Shown piece by piece: positions 1 through 7,341 of a stretch of DNA of 55,163 nt. Source of the DNA: a virus; the IMG/VR virus record IMGVR_UViG_3300048919_000553, positions 1 to 55,163 of that record. One strand, given 5' to 3'. A program made the translations under genes and the position numbers. Under the pieces are notes generated by a model. It worked only from the letters and a program-made list of their open reading frames with translations, was not told the origin of the DNA and searched no databases. Position 1 is the first letter of the stretch, and each line of letters opens with the position of its first letter.

Positions 1-291
1 ATGATGACGGATATGACAGTGACGGATGAGGCTCCGTTGAGTATCGACGCCGCGGCCTGCCACGCCCGCCGCTCCCGCTCAACGATCGAACGCGCAATCC
101 GGCTACACCGCGGCAGTGACGGATGCGAAGGCCTCCGCAGTCGGCGGGCCACTCCCCGAGAGCAGAACGCGCTGGCCTCGGGGGAGACCGGTCCGCGGAT
201 CACTGTGGTGATCGACCGGGCCGACCTGGACCGCTGGCTCGACGGCCTACCCCCACTGCCGGCCACCGAGGGCGTGCCGGTCGCTGCCTAG
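1..291 (+). CDS. Excisionase-like HTH DNA-binding protein
   Basis: Protein of up to 96 aa. Residues about 13-34 (LSIDAAACHARRSRSTIERAIR) look like a MerR/AlpA-type helix-turn-helix. The C-terminal stretch (ITVVIDRADLDRWLDGL) matches the DNA-edge strand and final helix that end many excisionase-like proteins ('xxvRvdradLdaWL'). The start is uncertain because the window begins on an ATG with no upstream sequence. GTG at 19 is an alternative, since two copies of the element-wide octamer TGACGGAT (5-12 and 20-27) overlap the first codons and normally sit upstream of genes. Likely role: control of early transcription or excision. A second AlpA-like gene lies next to the integrase at 53374, so this one may be mainly regulatory. 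Confidence 0.6.
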   Translation: MMTDMTVTDEAPLSIDAAACHARRSRSTIERAIRLHRGSDGCEGLRSRRATPREQNALASGETGPRITVVIDRADLDRWLDGLPPLPATEGVPVAA

Positions 292-316
292 GTTTCCGCT
301 GCCCTGGCCACGGCCG

Positions 317-407
317 CCCGCGCTAACGCGGGGCGTGGCACCCGGGCGGGGCAGCGGAGCAAACCCGGAAGACGACGACACCCGGCTGTCCAAAGACAAC
401 CGGGTGT
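317..407. terminator. Two hairpins after the first gene
   Basis: A perfect CCCGCG-CTAA-CGCGGG hairpin (317-332) is followed by ACACCCGG/CCGGGTGT arms (378-385 and 400-407) with an inner TGTC-CAAA-GACA stem. There is no long U tract, so this could be an actinobacterial I-shaped terminator or a 5' UTR structure of the next gene. Confidence 0.4.
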
Positions 408-481
408 GCGCCGTGTTTCCCCTTCACCCGCCGGCCGCGCCCCACGCGTGCCGACGCCACCCAGTATGGAGCACCGACCCG

Positions 482-838
482 ATGAGTTTCCCCCTCAACC
501 CGCAGCGACCCCCGGCCTGGCGCCTCGCCCAGGCCGACGCGTCACTGGCCGTCCTGCGCGCCGCCGAACTCGACCACGACCTCGACGCCCAGGCCGCGTT
601 CATCGCAGACCTGACCCCCACCGAGCAGCCGCAGGTCATCACCGCCGCCGTGTCGATGCTCGTCACGCAGGTCCAGATGACCGCGATTCTCACCGGCAGC
701 CCGATCGGCATGTTCACCGCCGCCTACGTCGACGGCCTGCGCTACGCCCTACGGCACATCATCGCGACCGGCGCCGAATGCCCCACCTGCCTCGACAACC
801 CGCACCTGTGCCCCGACCTCACCCGGGCCCGGCCGTGA
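482..838 (+). CDS. Conserved small phage protein, unknown
   Basis: 118-aa protein starting at ATG 482 (MSFPLNPQRPPAWRLAQAD). An in-frame start at 335 would add an Arg/Pro-rich leader that lies over hairpins and is unlikely to be coding. The body is mostly helical, with a hydrophobic segment (TAAVSMLVTQVQMTAILTG) followed by a C-terminal CPTCLDNPHLCPDL segment containing three Cys, possibly a partial zinc site. Its stop overlaps the GTG of the resolvase gene, so the two are probably translationally coupled. Family not recognised; early-operon position suggests a DNA metabolism accessory. Confidence 0.65.
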   Translation: MSFPLNPQRPPAWRLAQADASLAVLRAAELDHDLDAQAAFIADLTPTEQPQVITAAVSMLVTQVQMTAILTGSPIGMFTAAYVDGLRYALRHIIATGAECPTCLDNPHLCPDLTRARP

Positions 839-1326
839 CGGTTACCCACCCGTGGACGGCCGCGGTCGTCCAGCTGTACGGCCCGCCTGTCCTCGACGTC
901 ACCGTCCCCACGATCCCGGCCGGCCAGGGGTCGATGAAGTCGATCGGCCCGGGGAAACCTCTGGTACCAGACTCATCGAAGCTGGAGCCCTGGCGTGACG
1001 CGGTCATCATGCTGGCCAGGTCCGGGTGGCGTGGGCGGCCGACGCTGACCGGCCCCGTCGAGGTCCACGTCCTGTTCGCCCTGCCGAAGCCGGTGTCCGC
1101 CCCGAAGAACTGGCGTGAGATCCCGGACGAGCAGTACCCGACGCGGCACGGCACCGGCGACGTAGACAAGCTCGCCCGCGCCATCCTCGACGCCCTCACC
1201 AAGGCGAAGATCTACAAGGATGACGCCGGCGTCACCGACCTGGTCGGCCGCAAGCGGTTCGCCGACGGACCCGGCTGCCACCTGACCGCGCCGGGTGCGC
1301 ACATCCTGCTCTGGCCACTCCCATGA
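835..1326 (+). CDS. RusA-like Holliday junction resolvase
   Basis: 163-aa protein starting at GTG 835, which overlaps the previous TGA. RusA-family enzymes are Mg-dependent dimers that cut four-way junctions during phage recombination. The diagnostic motif is at residues 107-140: GTGDVDKLARAILDALTKAK followed by YKDDAGVTDLVGRK. This supplies the expected acidic residues (D109, D111, D129/D130) and the downstream Lys (K140). The N-terminal part (VLDVTVPTIPAGQGSMKSI, then VEVHVLFALPKP) fits the family's beta-strand core. Length is slightly above the typical 120-150 aa. It probably works with the Cas4-like nuclease (2865), the SSB-like protein (5633) and the SF1 helicase (51423). Confidence 0.88.
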   Translation: MTVTHPWTAAVVQLYGPPVLDVTVPTIPAGQGSMKSIGPGKPLVPDSSKLEPWRDAVIMLARSGWRGRPTLTGPVEVHVLFALPKPVSAPKNWREIPDEQYPTRHGTGDVDKLARAILDALTKAKIYKDDAGVTDLVGRKRFADGPGCHLTAPGAHILLWPLP

Positions 1327-1469
1327 CGCCAGGGAGACACCGCGCGCGCCGCCGCCAGCTCCCGTGGCCGCCAGCCGCCTGGGTCGTCCCCGGCATGTTC
1401 ATCGTCGGCCTGATCTCCTGCGTCACGGCGCTCACCTGCCTGACCGTGATGAGCGCCGGGATCATCTGA
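1323..1469 (+). CDS. Small single-TM membrane protein
   Basis: 48 aa (MTPGRHRARRRQLPWPPAAW, then a hydrophobic helix VVPGMFIVGLISCVTALTCL). Its ATG overlaps the RusA stop and its TGA overlaps the ATG of the next gene (TGATG), a spacing typical of real genes in this operon. The strongly basic N-terminus predicts N-in topology. Function unknown. Confidence 0.55.
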   Translation: MTPGRHRARRRQLPWPPAAWVVPGMFIVGLISCVTALTCLTVMSAGII

Positions 1470-2272
1470 TGTTCATGGATCACCGGCATAGCGCCGCCGG
1501 CTACCAGACCGATAAAACCTGCCCGGAATGCCGAGACCTGCGGAACGCCGCCGACCGGCGCCGCAACCATCGCAAAGGCTACGGCCAGGTTCTCACCGTT
1601 CCCACCGAACCCGCCCGCGCCCATGTCCGCGACCTGATGGCCCAAGGGATGGGACAGCACCGCATCGCCGAGAAGGCCGGTGTTCTACACGGCACGCTAA
1701 GCCGGCTGCTCTACTGGAATCCGCCGCTGCGCATCATGAAAAAGGAGAACGCGGATCGGCTCCTTGCGGTCCGCCTCGACACTGTCTATATCGATTCGGG
1801 GCCGTCGCGGCGGTTGATATGCGGAATGATGGCGGCCGGCTGGCCGTTGCGGTGGATTTCCGCGCAGATGGGTGTTCAGAAGCTGACGATCGGCCCGACG
1901 ATGCGCCGCGACCGGGCCGACCAGATCGCCGCCGTGGCCGAGAAGGCCGCGGCCAACGGGCCTGGCCCCTCGGACCTCACCCGCGCCTACGCGGCCCGCC
2001 ACGGCTGGACCGTCGACCTCCTGTGGGAAGGCCTCGACGGCACCCCCGGCGACGACGAAGACGAGCCGGTCGACTGGGTCGCCGTTGAACGCGTCGCCGC
2101 CGGCAAACGGCCCGACCACCGGCTACGCCCGGCGACCCGCGCGGCCGCCATCGACCTGCTCATCGACCAGGGCCTGTCGATCACCGAAATCGGACGTCGC
2201 CTCGGCACCTCCGGCACCGACATCAACCGCCACCTCGCCCGCCGCCACCAGCCCCAGGAGTCCCCTTCATGA
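1469..2272 (+). CDS. Multi-HTH DNA-binding protein
   Basis: 267 aa from ATG 1469 (TGATG overlap). It opens with a CPEC pair (residues 18-21) followed by a basic helix. Three helix-turn-helix-like segments follow: about 50-82 (LMAQGMGQHRIAEKAGVLHG), about 113-140 (MMAAGWPLRWISAQMGVQ) and about 221-260 (LLIDQGLSITEIGRRLGTSG). This layout of serial HTHs that resemble DNA-binding modules of sigma-like or transposase-like proteins is common among unassigned actinophage DNA-binding proteins. It could regulate early genes or help at the origin, and is one candidate to recognise the repeated sites listed elsewhere in this annotation. No enzymatic motif seen. Confidence 0.7.
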   Translation: MFMDHRHSAAGYQTDKTCPECRDLRNAADRRRNHRKGYGQVLTVPTEPARAHVRDLMAQGMGQHRIAEKAGVLHGTLSRLLYWNPPLRIMKKENADRLLAVRLDTVYIDSGPSRRLICGMMAAGWPLRWISAQMGVQKLTIGPTMRRDRADQIAAVAEKAAANGPGPSDLTRAYAARHGWTVDLLWEGLDGTPGDDEDEPVDWVAVERVAAGKRPDHRLRPATRAAAIDLLIDQGLSITEIGRRLGTSGTDINRHLARRHQPQESPS

Positions 2273-2868
2273 CGACGCCCACCGACACCGACCCGGAACC
2301 GGTGGCGCCACCGTCACACCTCGCCCGTGTCATCGCCCTGGCCACCCTGCACGAGATGGTCACAGATCTGGGCACCCTCGACCCGATCCTCAACCAGGCC
2401 CTCACCGACGCGGGCATCAAGCAGGCCGCCGTGCTGCTGCGCCGCATCGGCGACGCCCAGCAGCTGCTGGCCACGCTCAAAGAGATGGTTGAGCGCCATC
2501 TGACCAGGCTGACCGGCGCCAACGGTGTCTTTCCCCTCGGAAACGGCGAGGTCATCGAGCGGGCAGGGGGCCGGTCGACCAGCCGGCGCAAGGCCTGGGA
2601 CCGGCCACGGCTTGCGCCGCTCGTCGCGAAGAAGGCCGCGGCGCTCGCCTGGCAGACCGTCGGTGTCGAACCCGAACCTAGCAGCGTGATGCTCGCAGTC
2701 TCCGAGCTCGCGGCCACGTTGGCGCTCGGCTGCGTCCCCTCCGACTGGCGAATCCCCGGCCTCCGCGCCCTCGGCCTCGACCCCGAACGCTATTCCGACG
2801 AGGCCGCACCCAGCCGCACCACGTTCACCATCCGCCCCGCCGACGAGGCCCCGGACGACACCGAATGA
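2269..2868 (+). CDS. Hypothetical protein coupled to the Cas4-like nuclease
   Basis: 199 aa. ATG overlaps the upstream stop (ATGA) and its own stop overlaps the nuclease start, so it is tightly coupled on both sides. The middle is helical (VIALATLHEMVTDLGTLDPI; LLRRIGDAQQLLATLKEMVE), followed by a basic stretch (RAGGRSTSRRKAWDRPRL) that could bind nucleic acid, and an acidic C-terminus (DEAPDDTE). Family not recognised. In many actinophages a protein in this position accompanies the exonuclease, so a recombination accessory or nuclease partner role is an inference from position only. Confidence 0.65.
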   Translation: MTTPTDTDPEPVAPPSHLARVIALATLHEMVTDLGTLDPILNQALTDAGIKQAAVLLRRIGDAQQLLATLKEMVERHLTRLTGANGVFPLGNGEVIERAGGRSTSRRKAWDRPRLAPLVAKKAAALAWQTVGVEPEPSSVMLAVSELAATLALGCVPSDWRIPGLRALGLDPERYSDEAAPSRTTFTIRPADEAPDDTE

Positions 2869-3653
2869 CCGACGGCCTACGCACCTACAAGCCACAGCCC
2901 GGCGACGTCGTCGACCCGCACGGCGCCCTGGCCGCCGTCGACGCCGCCCGCCCCCGCTCCTCATCCGGCCCCGGGCCCTCCTCCTTTTTCAGCTGTCCCC
3001 GCCAGGTGGGCATGGACTTCCGCGGTGACCCGCGGCAACGCCCACCGGGTCAGGACGACAAGCTGCGCGCCCTCATCGGCACCGCGCTACACCACGCGTT
3101 GGAAAACGCATTGGAAGGCAACGGCACACAGGAAATCACAGTCCGCTATCGCGGCCTCGTCGGCCACACCGACTGGCTACCCCCCGAAGACGGCCCCGAC
3201 GGAGACGTCGTCGTCGACTGGAAAAACACCACCCTCAAGAAAATCGAACAGATCCTCAAATACGGAATCTCGCTCACCTACGAAGCCCAGGGAAGTTTCT
3301 ACGGCGTGGGCACCGGCCGCAAGCGTGTAAAGCTCGTCTTCATCCCCGTCGACGGCGGCAAAGACGACATCCTCATCGTCGAATTCCCCGTCAACCGACC
3401 ACTCGTAGACCAAGCCGTCGACTGGCTACACGCCATCAAAACCGAAGCACGAGAACACGGCCGAGTGCCACTACCCGACCCCGTGTGGAAGCCGTCCAGG
3501 AAGTGGCCAGACCCGCGGGTCCTCTGCGAACGCTACTGCTCCTACTTCAACCCGGCGGCGGACATCACGGGGGAGCGGCGCGACGGCTGCCCCGGACCCA
3601 CACCCACCACCCCAGCCGCGCCCGCACAGTCCGGCCCCTTCACCACCATCTAA
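2865..3653 (+). CDS. Cas4/RecB-like PD-(D/E)XK exonuclease with Fe-S cluster
   Basis: 262 aa. The catalytic core is easy to see: GTALHHALE (His76/His77), GHTDW (D103), VVVDWK (D118 and K120, the D-x-K half of the PD-(D/E)XK motif) and YEAQGSFYG (Q142, the RecB-type QxxxY motif). Four cysteines are arranged as in Cas4/AddB: C44 (FFSCPRQ), then C221, C225 and C242 (CERYCSYF ... GCPG), predicting a [4Fe-4S] cluster. Expected activity: processing of DNA ends to single strands for recombination. No Cas genes or CRISPR array are present, so this is a phage recombination nuclease and not an adaptation protein. Its C-terminal end is GPFTTI, a motif also found in the SF1 helicase N-terminus. Confidence 0.87.
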   Translation: MTDGLRTYKPQPGDVVDPHGALAAVDAARPRSSSGPGPSSFFSCPRQVGMDFRGDPRQRPPGQDDKLRALIGTALHHALENALEGNGTQEITVRYRGLVGHTDWLPPEDGPDGDVVVDWKNTTLKKIEQILKYGISLTYEAQGSFYGVGTGRKRVKLVFIPVDGGKDDILIVEFPVNRPLVDQAVDWLHAIKTEAREHGRVPLPDPVWKPSRKWPDPRVLCERYCSYFNPAADITGERRDGCPGPTPTTPAAPAQSGPFTTI

Positions 3654-3664
3654 GGAACCCCACC

Positions 3665-3949
3665 GTGAAGATTCGCCGCCCCATTTTCGGCGCGCTCGCC
3701 GCCGCCCTCGCGCTCGTCGTTGCCACTAGCGGCTGTTCCCAGAAGTACAAGGAGTACCGCCGGGACGCACCCGTTGCCTCACGCAACGACAAGCCAGCCG
3801 ACGTGTTCACCATGCCCGACGGCTTCTCCAACTTCGCCGCCAAGTGCGACGGGCCGAACCGTGTGTACGTCGCCTTCCACGGCGACGACAACTACGCGGC
3901 CATCGCCGTCGTCGCCAACGACCCCCGCTGCACCACCCCAGCGCGGTGA
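3665..3949 (+). CDS. Predicted lipoprotein
   Basis: 94 aa from GTG 3665. Basic n-region (VKIRRP), hydrophobic core (FGALAAALALVVA), then the lipobox TSGC, giving a lipid-modified Cys on the outer face of the membrane. The mature part is about 70 aa, ends with two more Cys (FAAKCDGP ... NDPRCTTP) that could form a disulfide, and contains a small beta-rich segment (RVYVAFHGDDNYAAIAVVAN). Phage lipoproteins of this size often act in superinfection exclusion or alter the lysogen surface; that role is an inference here. It lies inside the early operon between the nuclease and unknown genes. Confidence 0.75.
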   Translation: MKIRRPIFGALAAALALVVATSGCSQKYKEYRRDAPVASRNDKPADVFTMPDGFSNFAAKCDGPNRVYVAFHGDDNYAAIAVVANDPRCTTPAR

Positions 3950-4497
3950 GCACGCTGGTGGCGGTCGACGCCGACCAGATTCGCCGTGCCGTGGCCGCAT
4001 TCACCGCGGTCGACGACCGGATGGACCCACGCTCCGGAGCCGCCGCAGGCTGCTGGGAGGCCGCGCTCACCGCCGCGGGCCTGCCCGAAGCGCTCGCCCG
4101 GGTGGCCCTGCTGGAAGCCAACCGGGCCGCGTTGCTCGACAGGATCAGCGAGCTGAGCCGTGGCTGGCATGACGTGTGCTGCACGCTGCGGCCCGGCCAC
4201 GACAAGTCGCACCGTTCGGTTGACTCGATCGGCCAGCCGTCCAGATGGGTGACCATCCACGCCACCGAAGAACACGCCGCAGAGCAGGTCGCTGGCGAGC
4301 TCACCGAGATGGCCGCCCGGGCCGAGGCCGCGAAGAAGGGCCTGCGCGACCTCGACTGGGCGATTCGCCAGGCCCTCGTCGTCGACGTCGCCACCGGCTA
4401 CCCGGGCGAGATAGCGCGCGCCCGCGAAGCCGGCCGTAACCGGGTGGCCGCGTCGGTACTTCGGACGCTCGACGCCAACAAGACGGCCACCCAGTGA
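3946..4497 (+). CDS. Hypothetical helical protein
   Basis: 183 aa starting at GTG 3946, overlapping the lipoprotein stop (GTGA). Mostly charged helices (e.g. QVAGELTEMAARAEAAKKGL). A central WHDVCCTLRPGHDKSHRS segment with Cys and His residues might bind metal. Family not recognised. The same overlap style as its neighbours supports it being translated. Confidence 0.6.
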   Translation: MSTLVAVDADQIRRAVAAFTAVDDRMDPRSGAAAGCWEAALTAAGLPEALARVALLEANRAALLDRISELSRGWHDVCCTLRPGHDKSHRSVDSIGQPSRWVTIHATEEHAAEQVAGELTEMAARAEAAKKGLRDLDWAIRQALVVDVATGYPGEIARAREAGRNRVAASVLRTLDANKTATQ

Positions 4498-4610
4498 CCC
4501 TGCGACGTTGCACCTGCGGCCATCGGCGCAGGGCCCACCGGCACCTGCGGCCCGGCTCCGACTGCTGCTTCTGTCCATGCCTCCGCTTCTCCCGCTGGCG
4601 GCGACGGTGA
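4494..4610 (+). CDS. Tiny Cys-rich (zinc-ribbon-like) protein
   Basis: 38 aa (VTLRRCTCGHRRRAHRHLRP, then SDCCFCPCLRF). CTCGH near the start and CCFCPC near the end give a plausible zinc site. Start GTG overlaps the previous stop and its TGA overlaps the next GTG, so the gene fits the operon exactly. Short and hypothetical. Confidence 0.5.
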   Translation: MTLRRCTCGHRRRAHRHLRPGSDCCFCPCLRFSRWRRR

Positions 4611-4933
4611 ACGTCGCCGACGTTGTCGACTGGGACGACGTCCAGCGAGCGATGCCCGAAGGCGTCACGCTCGGCGAGATCTTCCCGACGGCCTGCCCGG
4701 TCCAGATCGTCGGCGACATCGTCGGTCAACCGTTCTACTTCCGTGCGCGCGACGGGGTTGTGACGCTCGGTGTCGGCGGCTCCGATCCGGTCGCCAACCC
4801 GCTCTGGTACGGATGGCGCGAGGACGCGGATGCCGGCTGGCTCACCCCAGCGGAGACGGCCGGTTACCTGGTCGAACTGGTCGACGAGTGGCGGCGGCGG
4901 CCGGTGCTGCCTAACACGTCAGTCGTGTCATGA
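4607..4933 (+). CDS. Hypothetical protein
   Basis: 108 aa starting at GTG 4607. Contains VVDWDDVQRAMPEGVTLGEI, a beta-rich middle (FYFRARDGVVTLGVGG) and a C-terminal helix (AETAGYLVELVDEWRRRP). Acidic and soluble, with no recognised family. Overlaps both neighbours by 4 bp. Confidence 0.6.
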   Translation: MNVADVVDWDDVQRAMPEGVTLGEIFPTACPVQIVGDIVGQPFYFRARDGVVTLGVGGSDPVANPLWYGWREDADAGWLTPAETAGYLVELVDEWRRRPVLPNTSVVS

Positions 4934-5385
4934 GCGTCCCATATACGACGCGCAGGCTCCGGGCCCTCGCGGAGCTGCTCGACGCGTTGCCGCCGCTGCG
5001 CACCGACGAGCCGCTGGACATCGTCGCGGCAGGCGACATCACCATCAGCCCCTGGCCCGGCGTCAGCTCCCACCGGCGGGCCGAGTGGCTCGCCCAGATC
5101 TGCGCCGCCTCCGGCCGCGGCTACCGCGCCCTCGACGCCCGAATCCGCACCGACAACCACCCGTGGCAGGGCTGGTACTACCAGGTCGAGCTGGTCTACA
5201 CGACCTGGCTCGGCCCCCGTGGCGGCTCCGAAACCCGGATCCGCGCACGCATCGTCGACCACCTCAGCCGGGCGCCCGGTGAGTTCTGGGCCCGCGTCGA
5301 CGAGATCCGCGCCGAACAGACCACCCCGCCAACAGACCGGGCGCCCGAACCGGCGGCCGCAGTCCCCGCCTCCACCCTGTTCTGA
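4930..5385 (+). CDS. Hypothetical protein, last gene of the first early operon
   Basis: 151 aa. A helical start (LRALAELLDALPPL) is followed by a mixed alpha/beta body (WYYQVELVYTTWLGPRGGSE) and a Pro/Ala tail ending in STLF. No recognised domain. A terminator-like hairpin starts 22 bp after its stop, so it closes the transcription unit that begins near 482. Confidence 0.6.
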   Translation: MSVPYTTRRLRALAELLDALPPLRTDEPLDIVAAGDITISPWPGVSSHRRAEWLAQICAASGRGYRALDARIRTDNHPWQGWYYQVELVYTTWLGPRGGSETRIRARIVDHLSRAPGEFWARVDEIRAEQTTPPTDRAPEPAAAVPASTLF

Positions 5386-5406
5386 CCGGCCCCCCTCGCA
5401 CCTGAT

Positions 5407-5443
5407 GACAGCCCTTCCTGCCTGCGTGGTGGGAGGGGCTGTC
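5407..5443 (+). terminator. Hairpin terminator after the first early operon
   Basis: GACAGCCCTTCC pairs with GGGAGGGGCTGTC around a short loop. There is no U tract, as is common in actinomycetes. It sits directly upstream of the TGACGGAT array and new promoter. Confidence 0.6.
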
Positions 5444-5455
5444 GCGCGTTGTGCG

Positions 5456-5503
5456 TGATGGATGATGACGGATGTTGACGGATGAGGGGGATCGGTGAAG
5501 ACT
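5456..5503 (+). promoter_or_regulatory. TGACGGAT array with overlapping promoter
   Basis: Three octamers spaced exactly 10 bp apart: TGATGGAT (5456), TGACGGAT (5466) and TGACGGAT (5476). The last overlaps a -35-like TTGACG (5475-5480); 17 bp further is a weak -10-like AAGACT (5498-5503). A regulator binding one DNA face could block or activate this promoter for the SSB-like gene. Confidence 0.55.
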
Positions 5504-5512
5504 GATGCCCAG

Positions 5513-5581
5513 CGGCCCCGGGGCCGGGACCTGCACCAACCGTCACAGGCAGGCGCAGACCCCTCCCCGGCCCCGGGGCCG
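5513..5581 (+). repeat. Perfect 16-bp inverted repeat in the 5' UTR
   Basis: Arm CGGCCCCGGGGCCGGG (5513-5528) is perfectly complementary to 5566-5581. Each arm contains the self-palindrome GGCCCCGGGGCC, so the arms can pair with each other or fold separately. It lies between the promoter and the GTG at 5633, so an RNA switch, attenuator or protein-bound leader is possible. An inverted TGACGGAT copy follows at 5604-5611. Confidence 0.55.
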
Positions 5582-5632
5582 CCACCACAACCCCCACTCC
5601 CTCATCCGTCACCCGTCAGGAGACCCACACCC

Positions 5633-6475
5633 GTGACCCATCCGAACCCGTTCACGACCGCCGGTTCCGCCGGCAGCCTCGTCAAGATCGCCGATCTTGA
5701 GAACTGCCTGTGCATCTTCCGGCCCCGCGCCGTCGACACGTTCCCGACCAAGGACTACGGACCCAAGCGGGCCACCGTCGTCGCCATCCACGTCATCTAC
5801 TCGCCCGCCGGCCTGCCCGACCCGGCCAACCCGGCCGCGCCCCGTCAGGCCACCGTCGACAACCCGATCAACTACCCCGAGCTGCTGATCTTCAACGGGC
5901 CGATCCAGGGCCAGTTCCGCCAGCACCTCAACCCCGACGGCGCGAGCCTGATCCCCGGCTGGATCATCAAGGGCGCGCCGCTCAAGGCCGGGCAGCAGCC
6001 CCCGTGGATCCTCAACGGCGAACTGTCCCCAGACGCGCAGGCGCTGGCCAACCAGTGGCACGCCACGTTCGGCGCCACCCTGCCGCCGCTGCCGCCGATC
6101 CCGACCCCGCAGCCCCTGCCCCAGGCCCCAGCCGGCCCGGCCGGCTACCCCCCGGCTCCGCAGGCGCCGTATGGCTACCCGCAGCAGCAGGTCCCGGCCG
6201 GCTACCCGCAGCAGCCGCAGGCGCCGTACGGCTACCCCCAGCAGCCCGCGCCGGCCGTCCCGCAGCCCCAGTACGCCCCCGCCCCTGCGGCTCCGGCGTA
6301 TGCCCAGGCCCCGGCCATGGCCCCGCAGTATGCCCCCGTTCCGCAGGCCCCGGCGGCGGTGCCGCAGCCCCAGTACGCCCCGGCACCCGGCCCGGCTGCG
6401 CCGGTCGCCCCGCCGGCCGGTGCCCCGGCGCCGCAGCCGGTCGCCGCCGGCGGCGTCCCCGCCCCGCCCTTCTAG
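5633..6475 (+). CDS. Candidate ssDNA-binding protein with Pro/Gln/Tyr-rich tail
   Basis: 280 aa from GTG 5633, chosen because AGGAG lies 9 bp upstream; the open frame upstream covers a UTR hairpin. Residues 1-155 form a compact beta-rich domain (SLVKIADLENCLCIFRPRAV; ATVVAIHVIYSPAG; LLIFNGPIQGQF; PPWILNGELSPDAQALANQW) of a type common in actinophage replication regions. The remaining 125 aa are low-complexity with GYPQQ/QAPYGYPQ repeats and end in PAPPF. A structured core, a Pro/Gln-rich linker and a Pro-Phe tip are the layout of bacterial SSB, whose tip recruits partner proteins. SSB function is therefore inferred from architecture and neighbours, not from a diagnostic motif. An NPFTTA motif near the N-terminus recurs in the nuclease and helicase. 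Confidence 0.6.
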   Translation: MTHPNPFTTAGSAGSLVKIADLENCLCIFRPRAVDTFPTKDYGPKRATVVAIHVIYSPAGLPDPANPAAPRQATVDNPINYPELLIFNGPIQGQFRQHLNPDGASLIPGWIIKGAPLKAGQQPPWILNGELSPDAQALANQWHATFGATLPPLPPIPTPQPLPQAPAGPAGYPPAPQAPYGYPQQQVPAGYPQQPQAPYGYPQQPAPAVPQPQYAPAPAAPAYAQAPAMAPQYAPVPQAPAAVPQPQYAPAPGPAAPVAPPAGAPAPQPVAAGGVPAPPF

Positions 6476-6497
6476 AAGGCCTGTCCTCCCCCTGATC

Positions 6498-6550
6498 GCG
6501 CCCCCGGCCCCGCCGCCTCGTCCCCCGAAGGCGGCCCGGGCCGGGGGCGC
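6498..6550 (+). terminator. Long GC-rich hairpin after the SSB-like gene
   Basis: GCGCCCCCGGCCC (6498-6510) pairs perfectly with 6538-6550, with a nested GCCGCC/GGCGGC stem. It lies in the short gap before the gene at 6590. Terminator or processing signal. Confidence 0.55.
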
Positions 6551-6589
6551 ACCCCTTTCACCCCACACCCCACAGGGAAAACCACGATC

Positions 6590-6901
6590 ATGCTGCAGGA
6601 AGACGCGCACCAGGCGGCCATCGACGCCGCCCGCCCACACCTCGCCAAGAACCAGCCGTGGCGCGCCATCAACGCCGCCGTCGACGCCACGTTGACCACG
6701 GCCATGCTCGCCCAGGTCAAAACCCATGATCTGTGGCTGGAAAACCTGCCCGACCAGATCCGCGCCGGCAACCTGCCCACCGGCCTGGTCGCCGAAATCG
6801 CCGCCGCCTGCGCCACGGTCACCGCCGACGCCCCCACCGTCCTGCTCCGGCTGCCGTCGCGCGCCGAGCTGGACCCGGTCACCGTGGACGTGCCCGCATG
6901 A
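6590..6901 (+). CDS. Hypothetical protein
   Basis: 103 aa, ATG start. Helical N-terminus (AAIDAARPHLAKNQPWRAIN) with DATLTTAMLAQVKTHDLWLE and a C-terminal strand (APTVLLRLPSRAELDP). Stop overlaps the next ATG (ATGA). No family recognised; it begins the primase operon. Confidence 0.6.
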   Translation: MLQEDAHQAAIDAARPHLAKNQPWRAINAAVDATLTTAMLAQVKTHDLWLENLPDQIRAGNLPTGLVAEIAAACATVTADAPTVLLRLPSRAELDPVTVDVPA

Positions 6902-7341
6902 CCGCCACCGCCGCCGAGCAGGTCACGGGCAGCGCGATGGCCGACGACGTGTACGAGATCTGGTCCCAGCTCGACGAGCCCGACTACGAACGGCCCGTGC
7001 TGGTCACGATCTCCGTCACTCACCTCGTCTGGGTCGACGCCGGCTACACCACCAAGGAACTGAACCGCCAGGGCAGCCTCTACGAGGACTGCCACGCCGA
7101 GAACGCGGTCGACTGGAGCGACTCCGTCGACGACCCGTACGACGGCTACGAATGGTCCTCACGGGTCTACCCGGACGAGACCGAATGGGGCCCGCAGGAC
7201 CGGATCGAAGGGCCCACCTGGCGCTGCCCCGGCGATCCCTGTCCCGGGTTCCAGCCCGTCGGAGCGTCCTGGTCCCGCCGGCATAGCGCGGCCTGCCCGC
7301 TCGCCCCGCTCCCGCCCATCCCCGCCGAATCGGAGGCGTGA
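6898..7341 (+). CDS. Hypothetical acidic protein
   Basis: 147 aa. ATG 6898 overlaps the upstream stop. Very acidic and aromatic in the middle (DWSDSVDDPYDGYEWSSRVY). The C-terminal part (WRCPGDPCPGFQPVGASWSR then HSAACPLA) has three Cys and a His that may bind zinc. Overlaps the primase start by one base (TGATG). Function unknown; possibly a regulator of replication or a DNA mimic, given the high Asp/Glu content (speculative). Confidence 0.6.
   Translation: MTATAAEQVTGSAMADDVYEIWSQLDEPDYERPVLVTISVTHLVWVDAGYTTKELNRQGSLYEDCHAENAVDWSDSVDDPYDGYEWSSRVYPDETEWGPQDRIEGPTWRCPGDPCPGFQPVGASWSRRHSAACPLAPLPPIPAESEA

Noticed and set aside
335-481. N-terminal extension of the 482 gene
   Set aside because: Would translate two hairpins and gives a low-complexity leader.
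5609-6727. 372-aa antisense frame over the SSB-like gene
   Set aside because: Gly/Arg-rich mirror of the Pro-rich repeats; no start context.
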